This document shows, piece by piece, positions 53,650 to 63,829 of a stretch of DNA of 64,000 nucleotides. The stretch lies in contig MEHQ01004575.1 of NCBI GenBank assembly GCA_008828725.1, forward strand, positions 172,491-236,490. Direction: 5' to 3'. The translations under genes were made by a program, and so were the position numbers. The notes beneath the pieces were generated by a model, which was not told the DNA's origin, made no database searches, and saw nothing but the letters and a program-made list of their open reading frames with translations. This stretch comes from Saccharina japonica (taxonomy: Eukaryota > Sar > Phaeophyceae > Laminariales > Laminariaceae). Positions within the stretch are counted from its first letter, which is position 1; every line of letters starts with the position of its first letter.

Positions 53650-55233
53650 TAATGAGGAGATATTGATGCTGAGAAGGGCGCAGCCCTTCGAAGCATCAAT
53701 AGATGCTCTTCATAATGGTTGGGTATGTGCCCGTGGGGGTGTACCCCCCTGGTCGCGAACGGACACAAACGGACAAAAAACAGTTCTGAAAGCTGCCGCA
53801 GCGTGGCTTTATTTAAAGAATCCTTAATATTGAGGTTTGTCTGTCTGCTCGTCTGTCTGCTCGTCTGCACTTCGTCTGCACTTCGCACTTCGTTCGCTTT
53901 GCTTTTTTTTGGCGCGCGACGCGTACACTGAACCGATTCAGACACGCTCGGGACTGATAGAGGCCCGCTATTTGTGCCGACCGTCCTGTGCTATTCGTGT
54001 CGAAAGCCGTGCCGAGATCGGAGAGCTAGGCGGTAGTGACTGCCCTAAACTGTTGCCAGTACCAAATTGTGTCACTGGGATTTCTCGGCAGTAGAGCAAA
54101 CTAGCAGTAGTATATAGCAACGATGAGGAGACATGTCAAGCAAGGCAAAACATGCGCTGTCAAGGGTGTAGGGTGGCGTGTTCCACACTAAAAACTAGTT
54201 GTTTGGTGACAGTCACGGCATGTCAAGGCTGTCAAGGGTTGAAACTGAAGACCACATTTCTCGGCAGTAGAGCAACAACGGTGATGATCGGACGAGAAGA
54301 GGAAGACCATCATCGCACACAGCACACACACCACCATCACCAGCAAACACCACAACGACGACCATCACCACCACCGCCACCACCCCTGCCCCACGAGCCG
54401 CAGGAGCACCAGAAGTTGTTGTTGCTCGTAGTGGCTGGTGGTGGTTGGTGGTGGCTTCGTCCCGTGGTTTGGTGGTGGTTCCTGGTACGCACTCGTTCAG
54501 CAGCAGCAGCATTTTGTTTTTTTTTTCCATCCCATTTCTTATCTGCTGCTGCTGCTGAGAGATGCAGAAAACAAAAAGACAATAAAACACGATTTCTGAA
54601 ATGATACAGATTTTACGAAATACGAGCAAAAAGACAATACAAATAAAAACGAATTCTGAAATGATTCAGATTTCTTAGTTTGCATTTTTCTCTGTACAAG
54701 GTTTTTGCGCTGACACGCATCGCTTAACAATAAATGTTGGTGGGTGGTGTTGGTGATTGTAGGACTACCAGCCCAGGGACCAACCGACCTGATACCTGAT
54801 ACAGATTTTACAAAATACGAGCAAAAAGATCATACAACAAAAACGAATTATGAAATGATTCAGATGTATTTGTTTACTGGTACATTTTTCTCTGTACTCG
54901 TACAAGGTTTTTGCGCTGACACGCATCGCTTAATTAACAGTAAATGTTGGTGGGTGGTGTTGGTGATTGTGGGACTACCAGCCGAGGGACCAACCGACCA
55001 ACCCAGTAAATCTCTCACCCACCACGCACACCCATCAATTACCTGCCGGTCAGTAAAAAAAGGTTTATGTGCTGACCCAAATCGCTTAGAATAAAAAACG
55101 ATCTCATCAATGACAATTAATTGCAGGAACACAGCAAAAAGACAAGAGCCGCCAACGCAGTAGCTTAATGCAGTTAGGAGTTTGACCACTTGAAGGCGTC
55201 TGTCACGCTCCTCATTCCCACCGTTCTTGTAAT
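53650..55233 (+). repeat. 1.58-kb tandem duplication, copy 2
   Basis: It is almost identical to 52063-53649 and ends GTTCTTGTAAT at 55233, after which the sequence is unique to this side. The high identity marks this as one of the youngest events in the window, or as an assembly artefact. Confidence 0.9.
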
Positions 55234-55282
55234 ACACACGCCAGGTCGTCTGCCAGTTTGTTAGTACATATACATGTCCGCG

Positions 55283-55508
55283 CTCTCTTCCGCTTCTTCT
55301 GTAGACGATTATATTCGAAATGAAGAATTTCGAGATGTGATAATAGCACCAGCACCAGCAGGGCATCCGGAACCCTTCAAGGAATACGACACGGTATCAT
55401 ACGCGCGCATATGAAATACCCCGTGATCGTGCGGACGTACGACAAATACCTGTCTGTACCAGGTATACTTCAACCAGCTTGTTGTCTCTCCTCGTCTGTA
55501 GTATTATA
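55283..55508 (+). repeat. Middle-repetitive sequence R6, copy 2
   Basis: It matches 15895-16110 through AGGGCATCCGG, AATACGACACGGTAT, AATACCCCGTGATCGTG and ACTTCAACCAGCTTG. The MITE at 55517 is inserted at its right end, within TACCAGGTAT. Confidence 0.55.
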
Positions 55509-55516
55509 CCAGGTAT

Positions 55517-55995
55517 TAGGGATGTACATCAACTCATAATCACGTGTTGATTATGATTATTTTTGGTGATTAATTTTAATCACGTGCTGTGATTAATTCT
55601 TGTTGATTGTTGATTATAAATCAACTAGTGATGATTAGTTGATTATTGAACATGATCATGATTAGTTGATTATTTTTGAATAAAAAAGGGGTGTTTTGTG
55701 ATGTAACCGTAAAAAATGTTTTTCCCGGCGCACATTGCCACAAATCAACTAATCAATGATTAGTTGATTGTTGAAATTAATCATGATTAGTTGATTATTT
55801 TTATTCAAAAAGAGGCGTTTTGTGGTGTAACCGTGAAAACCATCAACAATCAACCGATAATCATGATTATTAATCACATCATCGCGCAGGTGATTGTGTT
55901 GATATTAATCAACTAATCATGATTAAATCAACACGATTTGGACAAATTAATCAACAATCAAATCAACCCCGAAAAAGAGTTGATGTACATCCCTA
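55517..55995. mobile_element. hAT-like MITE, family M1, copy 2 (479 bp)
   Basis: The ends TAGGGATGTACATCAACTC and GAGTTGATGTACATCCCTA are perfect 19-bp inverted repeats. A perfect 8-bp target duplication, CCAGGTAT, flanks them (55509-55516 and 55996-56003). The interior is about 90% similar to 17958-18487, with repeated TGATTAGTTGATTA palindromes. The intact ends and duplication suggest the more recent insertion of the two. Confidence 0.93.
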
Positions 55996-56022
55996 CCAGG
56001 TATACATGTAGCTCCAGTCTAA

Positions 56023-56780
56023 TAAAAACTATGAAAACTCAGGTACAGCAGACCACAGCAGGCAGTACTACTGCTGTATATCGTTGAATATGTATGAAAT
56101 GACGATACATCGTTGTAATAATTGCCAGGCGTTTTAATTTTCGTGGTGGGTCTGTTCGTGGAACCGCTTGCCTTGGTTCGCCCCCTTTTTTGACACAAGA
56201 CATCTTCTGGCAAAGCCACACGCAACGGGTATCAAGCAGAAGATCCCAACATCATCAGCCCAATTCCCAACCTTGTGTGAGTCACAACTTATATAGCGAG
56301 TATATAGTGCAGATGAAATATCATAACTTGCATGGATGGCCGTAAGCAGTGCTTGGTCAATCCCTACAGCAGTAGTAGATGAATGCCATCATGCTGAAAA
56401 CAATCTAAACGCACACCAAGCGGAAGCAGGGTGTTCCAAATACCAAATCCACTATCGCCCGGTTTCGGGGCGACTGGGATATACATACATATTATACGTA
56501 CTATATATTATTGCTGTAAGTGTTGTCGATACAGCACTACAGCAGTAGGAGGAGAAGTGTATATTTTGACGAGACGCGTTTCGACCCTCGCCTTGTTCAT
56601 GCCTTTTAGCGTTAACCAAGAGCGCGTGTATGTATAAGCCGAATGAGTGTTTCATCCACAGCAGACTGTGACTGTTTCTTGCTGGGTCGTATAGGCGTTC
56701 CCAACAGGCTCCAAGACATCGATTCGCTGAGATGTTGCAGTTCGTATTGGTCAAACTGTTGGGGGACACAAGATATGTTT
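56023..56780 (+). repeat. Middle-repetitive sequence R1, copy 3 (uninterrupted)
   Basis: This is the only copy without an insertion, so it gives the fullest view of R1. The order is CTGCTGTGG...CGTTGTAATAATTG, GGTGGGTCTGTTCGTGG, TTGCCTTGGTTCGCCC, AACCTTGTGTGAGT, CGCCCGGTTTCGGGGCGAC, GAATGAGTGTTTCATCC, ATCGATTCGCTGAGATG, then TTGGGGGACACAAGATATG. No domain-bearing frame and no terminal repeats were found. Confidence 0.7.
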
Positions 56781-56798
56781 TTTGTTTTGTTTTTTTTC

Positions 56799-57036
56799 TA
56801 TCCCATTTATTATCTTCGCGCTTCTGTCTTTCTCCCTCCGTACGTAGTCGTAACTCAGATCCGGGGTCACCAAGTAGGCTCTTCTCCCTCCTCCCCCACT
56901 ACGGTTCTTGCCTTGATTTTTATCTCGCAGAGGGTTCAGCTTTCCCAACGATCGTCGATCATCGTCGAATTTTGCTAACTCACGCTCTCGCGCTTTCCGC
57001 TAGTCAAGACCTGTTTTTGCGAGAAAAAGTCCTAAA
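56799..57036 (-). mobile_element. SINE S1, copy e (headless, minus strand)
   Basis: On the minus strand it has the S1 body from the CTTGACTAGCGGAAAGCGCG block through GGTGACCCCGGATCTGAG to the tail GCGAAGATAATAAATGGGAT, but lacks the A- and B-box head. It lies directly against copy d in the same orientation. Confidence 0.75.
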
Positions 57037-57050
57037 TAAGAAACAGGAAT

Positions 57051-57376
57051 CTATCCCATTTATTATCTTCGCACTTTTGTCTTTCTCTCCCTCCCTCGTA
57101 GTCGTTACTCACATCCGGGGTCACAAAGTAGGCTACTCTCCCTCCTCCCCCACTACGGTTTGTGCCTTGATTTTTATTGCGCGGAGGGTTCAGCCTTTTC
57201 AACGCTCGTCGATTCCCATCGAATTATGCCAACTCACGTCCTCGCGCTTTCCGCTACTCAACATGTTTTTCGCGAGAAAAAAGTCCCTACGTACAAGCAT
57301 GCACTCGGGGGGGCTCGAACAATCGATCTTGACTTTAACAGGGTTCGTCGTTACCTGCTAGCCCACCGGGGCGACC
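57051..57376 (-). mobile_element. SINE S1, copy d (full length, minus strand)
   Basis: On the minus strand it starts GGTCGCCCCGGTGGGCTAGC, has a B-box-like TGTTCGAGCCC and the full body, and ends AATAAATGGGATAG at 57051. Its upstream flank (minus strand, 57377-57545) matches R3 next to copy b. Confidence 0.82.
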
Positions 57377-57545
57377 GACAGCTGCAATGAAATGTTAATA
57401 TTATAGTAGTACAGCCAGTGTCACTACTACAGTGATACATATGATACTATATAGCAGACACCAAATATAAACAGCCGGGGTCCATGCGGAGCCCTTGTTG
57501 ATAGTTGTATAGTACCTCGGTTGTACGATTAATATTAATAACTGA
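57377..57545 (-). repeat. R3 fragment, copy 4 (minus strand)
   Basis: It matches 41735-41905 in the other orientation, including GGGCTCCGCATGGACCC and the bases adjoining the SINE. Confidence 0.65.
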
Positions 57546-57653
57546 TTTCTACGGTTAGTGCAGAAACCGCTCGATGTACGTAGCGACTCCAAGACCTGCG
57601 CTAATAGTTGCTGCCAGTGTTTATTGGAAGGGTGGGTTAGCGAACAAACCTTG

Positions 57654-57800
57654 CACAGATGCTCCGAGTACCTTGTATTTAAGTACGGAGTATTTGAGAT
57701 GAAATACTTCAGGTACTTCGTATGCTCGGAGTTTTCAAGAACCCGGAAATACCCCGAGTGCAAGCAGTATCCAGAGTTTTCATACCCGAAATACTCTGAT
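57654..57800. repeat. GAGTA-family element, truncated copy
   Basis: It begins with the family end CACAGATGCTCCGAGTA and continues for about 145 bp of units before the similarity stops. No opposite end is present. Confidence 0.65.
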
Positions 57801-57955
57801 TACAAGAAACAATTGTACGTAAGATATACACGTACGTAGACTTTCGAAATGTTAATGTTCCATGTTGGGCACGTGGTTTTGAACTTCCGGTGTTTCAAAA
57901 CTTGAAGTTTCGGATTTCGTGTCAAACGATTATAAAAAAAAACATTAAAACATTC

Positions 57956-58444
57956 CACAGATGCTCCGAGTATACTCTAATTATACTCGGGGGTAATGGG
58001 AGCATCTGTGAATTTTGAAATGCTATAAACGACAGTCACATGCTCCCAGGACCTGGGACGATTGACGGCCGAGTCTTTAAAATGATGCAAAGATGCTCCT
58101 ATTAATAATAGAATTCACACTCCGAGTATTCTCCGAGTATCGAGTACATTTCGTACTCCGAGTACTTAAGCGTATTAGAGTGCTGGCGTCCTTAATACTC
58201 GGAGTACTTTGAGTATGAGCAGTACCGAAGCCCCAAATACTCCGAGTACAAGGAGTACCCGCAGTATCGGACCCCGAAATACTCCGAGTCCAAGCAGGAT
58301 CGAGAGTGTTCATACCCGAAATACTACGAGTACGAGCAGTATCCCGGAGTCTCGAACCCCGAAATACTCCGAATACACGAAGTACCTAAAGTATTTTATC
58401 TCCAATACTCCCTACTTTACTCCAAGGTACTCGGGTCATCTGTG
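57956..58444. mobile_element. GAGTA-family hAT-like element, copy ii
   Basis: It runs from CACAGATGCTCCGAGTA to GGTCATCTGTG, with AAACATTC before (57948-57955) and AAATATTC after (58445-58452). It contains the core CATCTGTGAATTTTGAAATG...TCGTTTATAG-type sequence and four consecutive ~42-bp units (58274, 58316, 58359). It abuts copy iii with only the 8-bp duplication between them. Confidence 0.8.
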
Positions 58445-58452
58445 AAATATTC

Positions 58453-59206
58453 CACAGACGCTCCGAGTATACTCGGAGTATCGAGTATTTTTCGTACTCC
58501 GAGCACTGAAAGTATTCGAGTACTGGTGCCCTAAATACTCTGAGTACTTGGAGTATGAGCAGTACTGAAGGCCCAAATACTCCGAGTACTGGGAGTATGA
58601 GCAGTACTTATACTCGAGTACAAACAGTACTCGGAGTAAAAACATCTGAATTACTCGGAGTACTCCGAGTATCGAGAGTATTGGGCACCGAAATACTGAG
58701 AGTACACAAACTACCTGAAGTATCTTTTTCTCGAAAATACTCCAATTATACTCGGAGGTAATGGGACCATCTGTGAATTTTGAAATGGTATAAACGCCAG
58801 TCAGATGCTCCCAGAACCAGGGAGGAATAACGGCCAAGTTCAAAAAATGATGCAAAGATGCTCCTAACGTACTTCACACTCCGAGTATACTCCGAGTATC
58901 GAGTACATTTCGTACTCCGAGTACTTAAGAGTATTAGAGTACTGACGGCCTGAATACTCGGAGTACTCGGAGTATGAGCAGTACTGAAGACCCAAATACT
59001 CGGAGTACAAAGAATATACCCGCAGTATCGGACCCCGAAATACTCCAAGTATAAGCAGTATCGAGTGTATTCATACCCGAAATACTCCCGAGTACGAGCA
59101 GTATCCCGGAGTAGCGAACCCCGGAATACTCCCAGTACACGAAGTACCTGAGGTATTTTATCTCAAATACTCCTTACTTTCTTCCAAGGTACTCGGAGCA
59201 TCTGTG
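58453..59206. mobile_element. GAGTA-family hAT-like element, copy iii
   Basis: It runs from CACAGACGCTCCGAGTA to CGGAGCATCTGTG. The left flank AAATATTC is shared with copy ii and the right flank is AAACATTT (59207-59214). The core lies at about 58770-58862. The same palindromic 42-bp units are present. Confidence 0.8.
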
Positions 59207-59214
59207 AAACATTT

Positions 59215-59809
59215 GTATTTTATACTCGGTTCGACTACGCCCTAGGATTATATTATTATACGTTCGTATTTGTATTATTTTGTTTGTTTGTTTCTCGTTG
59301 AGTTGTTTACTGGGGTGGGCGCGGCAGAGGTACATGTAGCACTGGCTTCTGGCACCGCTATCGGTAAGAGTAGGAAGGAGAGGGCACAGAAGGTGTGACA
59401 TGGTCCCCGTATGGGTTTTGTAGCAGAGGCGGGAACTTTTTAGTATCATCGCATTGAGAACGATGTTTCTCTTTTCCTCTCTTTTAGTGTCGTCTTTCTT
59501 GCTTTTTGCCTTGTTTCTCCTTTTGTTACTTCGCTATGCCGGTGTCTTCCTCTTCTTCGTCTTGCTTCGTCCGTGCAGCAGTTATCTGTTCCTTTTGGGC
59601 ACGAATCCTTTTCTTCTAGCGGCGTCTCTGTCTCCCTGCGTCATTTGTATTATGTTTCATTTCATAATTATTTGTATTTGTTTTTTGTTCTTTTTTTCGG
59701 TTCGGCTCGTGCCGTTGTGTTCTCGTACACGATACGTTGTTAGCATCTCACTTACTTTACCCATTAATTTGGGTTTAATATTTTTTGGTTTTTCTCTGTT
59801 TCACAGTCG
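59215..59809. other. T-rich DNA, no gene
   Basis: A 119-codon hydrophobic frame (59454-59813) arises from T-rich sequence and has no family match that I can see. No repeats are recognised. Confidence 0.45.
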
Positions 59810-59817
59810 GTGACCAC

Positions 59818-61552
59818 TAGAGGTAGGACCCTGCGGGTACCCGTCAAAAACGGGTACCCGCCAAATTTTGGAGGCCGGACCCTACCCTACCCGCCGGGTA
59901 ATGCCAGTTTGGCGGGTACCCGGGTAAACGGGTACCCGGCATTACCCGGCGGGTAGCTGGCGGGTACCCGGCTTTTTTTTTAGGTTTTGCTCCCTGTTTC
60001 AGTGCCACGAAAAACAAAATTGAGTGGAAGATGTTGCGCTCTCCTACCGTACTACTGCTGTTCTATAACCGAAACGACCTGTACAAACAGTTTTGATTGT
60101 TGACTCGATACACAAGCCGCCTAAAGTATCCTCCTCGTGTATTGCTCCATTGCGCAGGCGTGTTATGATGGGTTTGAATGCGCGAAAAAACTAAAACTAG
60201 ATGTATCACGTATGGCGGCGACGGTTCACGGTCTCCCCCTTATTAGAAGACTGCAGTGCATATTTTCCGACCCGCTACATATCGCATATCATATCGGAAA
60301 GTAGTGATACAAATGAAAACAAGGGCGACGGCGGGCGAGCGACCGAGCGAGCGGCAGCGGCGGGCGGTCGATGAGGGCGGCCCGAGGCCGCCGCGGTCGA
60401 CCGAGTGGCGTCGGGTGCACGGTCGACCGACCACGTGGCGGCGGGTGCGCGGTCGACCCAGCGGCGGCGGGTGCGACGGATGTAGTACAGCAACAATTAA
60501 CACCAGTCCTACTGGATGATCTGTCCAGCGATGGTTCAGCAGCAGGCGCTAATACATAATGTACGAAGTGGTCCTCCGAACTACACGCCAGGGCGGAGCC
60601 AGTATAGCGGACAAAAACAAAAATACCAAACAATAGCTGGGCCACGATCCACACCCGATATAACGCAATCTGCAGATAGATCAGGTAAGTTGACACACTA
60701 TATATATATGCCGGCATCCACGCAGAGCCCTTGTACGAGCCGACAAAAAAATACAAAGCGGATCCACCCACCCACTTCAGCAACAGTAGTGGGAGATCAG
60801 TATACCGCACCACAGCAGTACGTACAGCAGTAGTATTAATAGTAGAATATAACCCATCTACAGCAGCAACAGCATCATCAGCAGTCCAGAAAATAGCAGC
60901 ACGTACGTAGAGCGGACAAAACAAAATGCCGGCATCGATGCGGAGCCCTTGTTTAGCACGTACGTATAATACGTGCAGCAGTGGCCATTTCCCATTTTTT
61001 TTCTTGTACAAACGTCTGAGCTTTCATATTGAAATTAGTGTGGAAACGGATATCTCCCCAAGTAATAGGTCATTTTCGATTCTGACCGGAGATCCATTTT
61101 TTTTCCACTTTTTTGGGACTCTTTGAAAAACATATCTTAAGTTTAGTACAGAAAATAATATCTTAAAATCAGTGTAAAAAATATCTTGAAATTAGTGTGG
61201 ATATTTTTACTTGATTTTAGTGTAGGGGCCGCCATACTGCCGGGTGCTGTGTGCGTCCCCTTTAGCGTTGTGTGTAGCAAGTTGATGGTTTTGTGGTTGG
61301 GAGGTGCGATTGTGTGTTTTGAAGGGGTTTCCTAAAGGTATTGTACAGGCATAATCAACCGGGAATACCAATTACCCGCGGGTACCCGAAAACCCGCCGG
61401 TACCTGGATACCCGGTTCCCGAGGACCCAATTACCCTGAAGGCTCCAACTGCCCGCGGGTAATGAGCTCGGACCCTACCCGTCAAACGGGTAGGACCCTG
61501 ACGGGTATACCCGCCGGGTACCCGGGTAATTGAAATCAGGGTCCTACCTCTA
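59818..61552. mobile_element. hAT-like element with GGGTACCCG subterminal arrays (1735 bp)
   Basis: TAGAGGTAGGACCCTG at the left and its complement at the right are perfect inverted repeats. A perfect 8-bp target duplication, GTGACCAC, flanks them (59810-59817 and 61553-61560). Just inside each end is an array of GGGTACCCG / CCCGCCGGGTA palindromes (59830-59970 and 61375-61530). The centre has a GC-rich GGTCGACCGA tract (60350-60480) and a duplicated ATGCCGGCATC-GC-GAGCCC block (60711 and 60929) but no transposase. It is non-autonomous. Confidence 0.9.
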
Positions 61553-61739
61553 GTGACCACACAATTTGTATCTCTCTAGGATTAGGAACCAGGATTAACA
61601 CTGGGTGTACTGATGTGGTTGGGTAGAAATAACAGGTTTAATGTGAAGACAACACACACTGGTATAGCAAACGATAGTCACATACGTACCAGGTATATAT
61701 AAATACGAGCATCGGGAACCAGGTAGCGTAACAATATTA

Positions 61740-62512
61740 AACAGATGCTCCGAGTATACTCGATACTCCGAGTGTACTCCGAATATCGAGTATTTTTCGT
61801 ACCTCGAGTGCTGAGAGTATTAGACTACTGGTGGCCCAAATACTTGGAGTACTTGGAGTATGAGCAGTACTGGAGGCCCTAATAATCCGAGTACTGGGAG
61901 TATGAGCAGTACTTATTCTCGAGAACAAGCCGTACTCGGAGTAAAAACATCTAAATTATACTCGGAGTACTCCGAGTATCGAGAGTAGTGGACACCGAAA
62001 GACTGCGAGTACATAAATTACCTGGAGTATTTGTTTCTCGAAAATACTCTTATTATACTCGGAGGTAATGGGGCCATCTGTGAATTTTGAAATGCTATAA
62101 AGGCCAGTCACATGCTCCCAGAACCAGGAACGAATGGCGGCCGAGTCTTTAAAATGATGCAAATATGCTCCGAACGTACATCGCACTACGAGTATACTCC
62201 GAGTATCGAGTACATTTCGTACTCCGAGTACTTAAGAGTACTAGAGTACTGGCGGCCTGAATACTCGGAGTACTTGGAGTATGAGCAGTACTGAAGCCCC
62301 AAATACTCGGATTACAAGGAGTACCCGCAGTATCGGACCCCGAAATACTCCGAGTCCAAGCAGTATCGAGTGTGTTCATACCCGGAAAATACTCCGAGTA
62401 CGAGCAGTATCCCGGAGTATCGAACCCCGAAATACTCCTAGTACACGAAGTACCTGAGTTGTTTTTTCTCCAATACTCCTTACTTTACTCCAAGGTACTC
62501 GGAGCATCTGTT
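61740..62512. mobile_element. GAGTA-family hAT-like element, copy iv
   Basis: It runs from AACAGATGCTCCGAGTA to CGGAGCATCTGTT, with CAATATTA before (61732-61739) and CAATATTG after (62513-62520), an 8-bp duplication with one change. The core lies at about 62071-62175. Confidence 0.82.
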
Positions 62513-62520
62513 CAATATTG

Positions 62521-63512
62521 CACAAATGCTTCGAGTATACTCGATACTCCGAGTAATTGGTCTGGCTCGACAATTGGTTCGTCGACTTCCACGGCGATAC
62601 TCCAAGTTGTGGAGTATTTTTTCGTACTCCGAGTACTGAGAGTATTAGAGTACTGGTGGCCAAAAGCGTTGGAGACTTTCGAGTATGAGCAGCACTGAAG
62701 GCCCAAATAATCCGAGTACTGGGAGCATGAGCAGTACTAATGCTCGAGTACAAGCAGTAGTCGGAGTACACACATCTACATTACTCAGAGTACTCCAAGT
62801 ATCGGGAGTATTGAACACCGGAATACTTCAGCCTTCGAGTAAAATACTCCGAGTAATACTTTAACCCTGAGTACCAGGTATATCACCACGAAATACTCCG
62901 AGTATTATTTGTACCTCGGAGTATGAAACCCTGAATTTCTTCGAGTTTTGAAAGTATTAAAAGTACGAAATACCCAAATACTCAAGGTACGAGCAGTACA
63001 GGATCCCTAAACACTTCGAGTACAGAAAGTACTCCGGAGTATCGCCAAAATACTCGGAGTACATCAGTATTCCAGAGTATCGAACCCCTATATATTCCGA
63101 GTACAAGCAGTATCGACAGTGTTCATACCCGAAATACTCCGAGTACAAGCAGTATCTCGGAGTACTGAACCCCGAAATACTGCTCTACTCCGAGTATGTT
63201 GGGGTTCGATACTCCGGAATAGTTTCTGTACTATCAATAAAATATTTAGGGATCCTGTACTGCTCTTGCTTTGAGTACTCGAAGTATTTCGGCATATCGT
63301 ACTCCTAGTACTTTCAATACTCGGAGCATTTCAGGGTTTCATACTCCGGGTTATAAGTAATACTCGGAGTGTTTCGGGATAATATACTCCGAGGTACTCC
63401 GGGTTAGAGTATTACTCAGAGTGTTTTACTCGAATGCTGAAGTATTTCGGTGTTCAATACTCCCGATACTCGGAGTACTCCGAGTAATTTATATGTTTGT
63501 ACTCCGGGTACT
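62521..63512. repeat. GAGTA-family array, copy v, degenerate right end
   Basis: It begins CACAAATGCTTCGAGTA directly after the duplication shared with copy iv and continues as scattered palindromic units to about 63512. No family end is found on the right, so it is truncated or rearranged. A non-family insert (GGTCTGGCTCGACAATTGG) interrupts it near 62558. Confidence 0.65.
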
Positions 63513-63515
63513 GCT

Positions 63516-63590
63516 TGTTTTTTTTTTGTTTTTTTTCCATTCCATTCATTATCTTCGCCCTCCCTTTATCTCTCCTCCCTGGTAGTGTTA
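63516..63590 (-). repeat. SINE S1 tail fragment
   Basis: On the minus strand it reads GGGAGGAGAGATAAAGGGAG...GATAATGAATGGAATGG plus an A-run, the 3' part of S1. Only the tail is present. Confidence 0.55.
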
Positions 63591-63829
63591 TGGTACTGCT
63601 GGCATGATGTGGAAACGTTTGGTAAATACCTGGTATCAGGTATAATAATCGTATTGGTAGTACTTGGAAGGCGGTATCTTAGGTGGGAACCAGGGATGGT
63701 TCCCGATGGCTTTTAGCCATCTCACCTGCCTTCTCAGTCGTTCATCACGCGAAAACGGAATAAACCTGCTCTTCTTCTATCTCTACGCAAACAACACACG
63801 TGAGTACCAACGAGTACCCGTTCCATAGG

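Noticed and set aside
59454..59813. 119-codon frame rich in Leu/Phe that looks like a membrane protein
   Set aside because: It comes from T-rich DNA, has no family signature, and ends at the border of a transposon.
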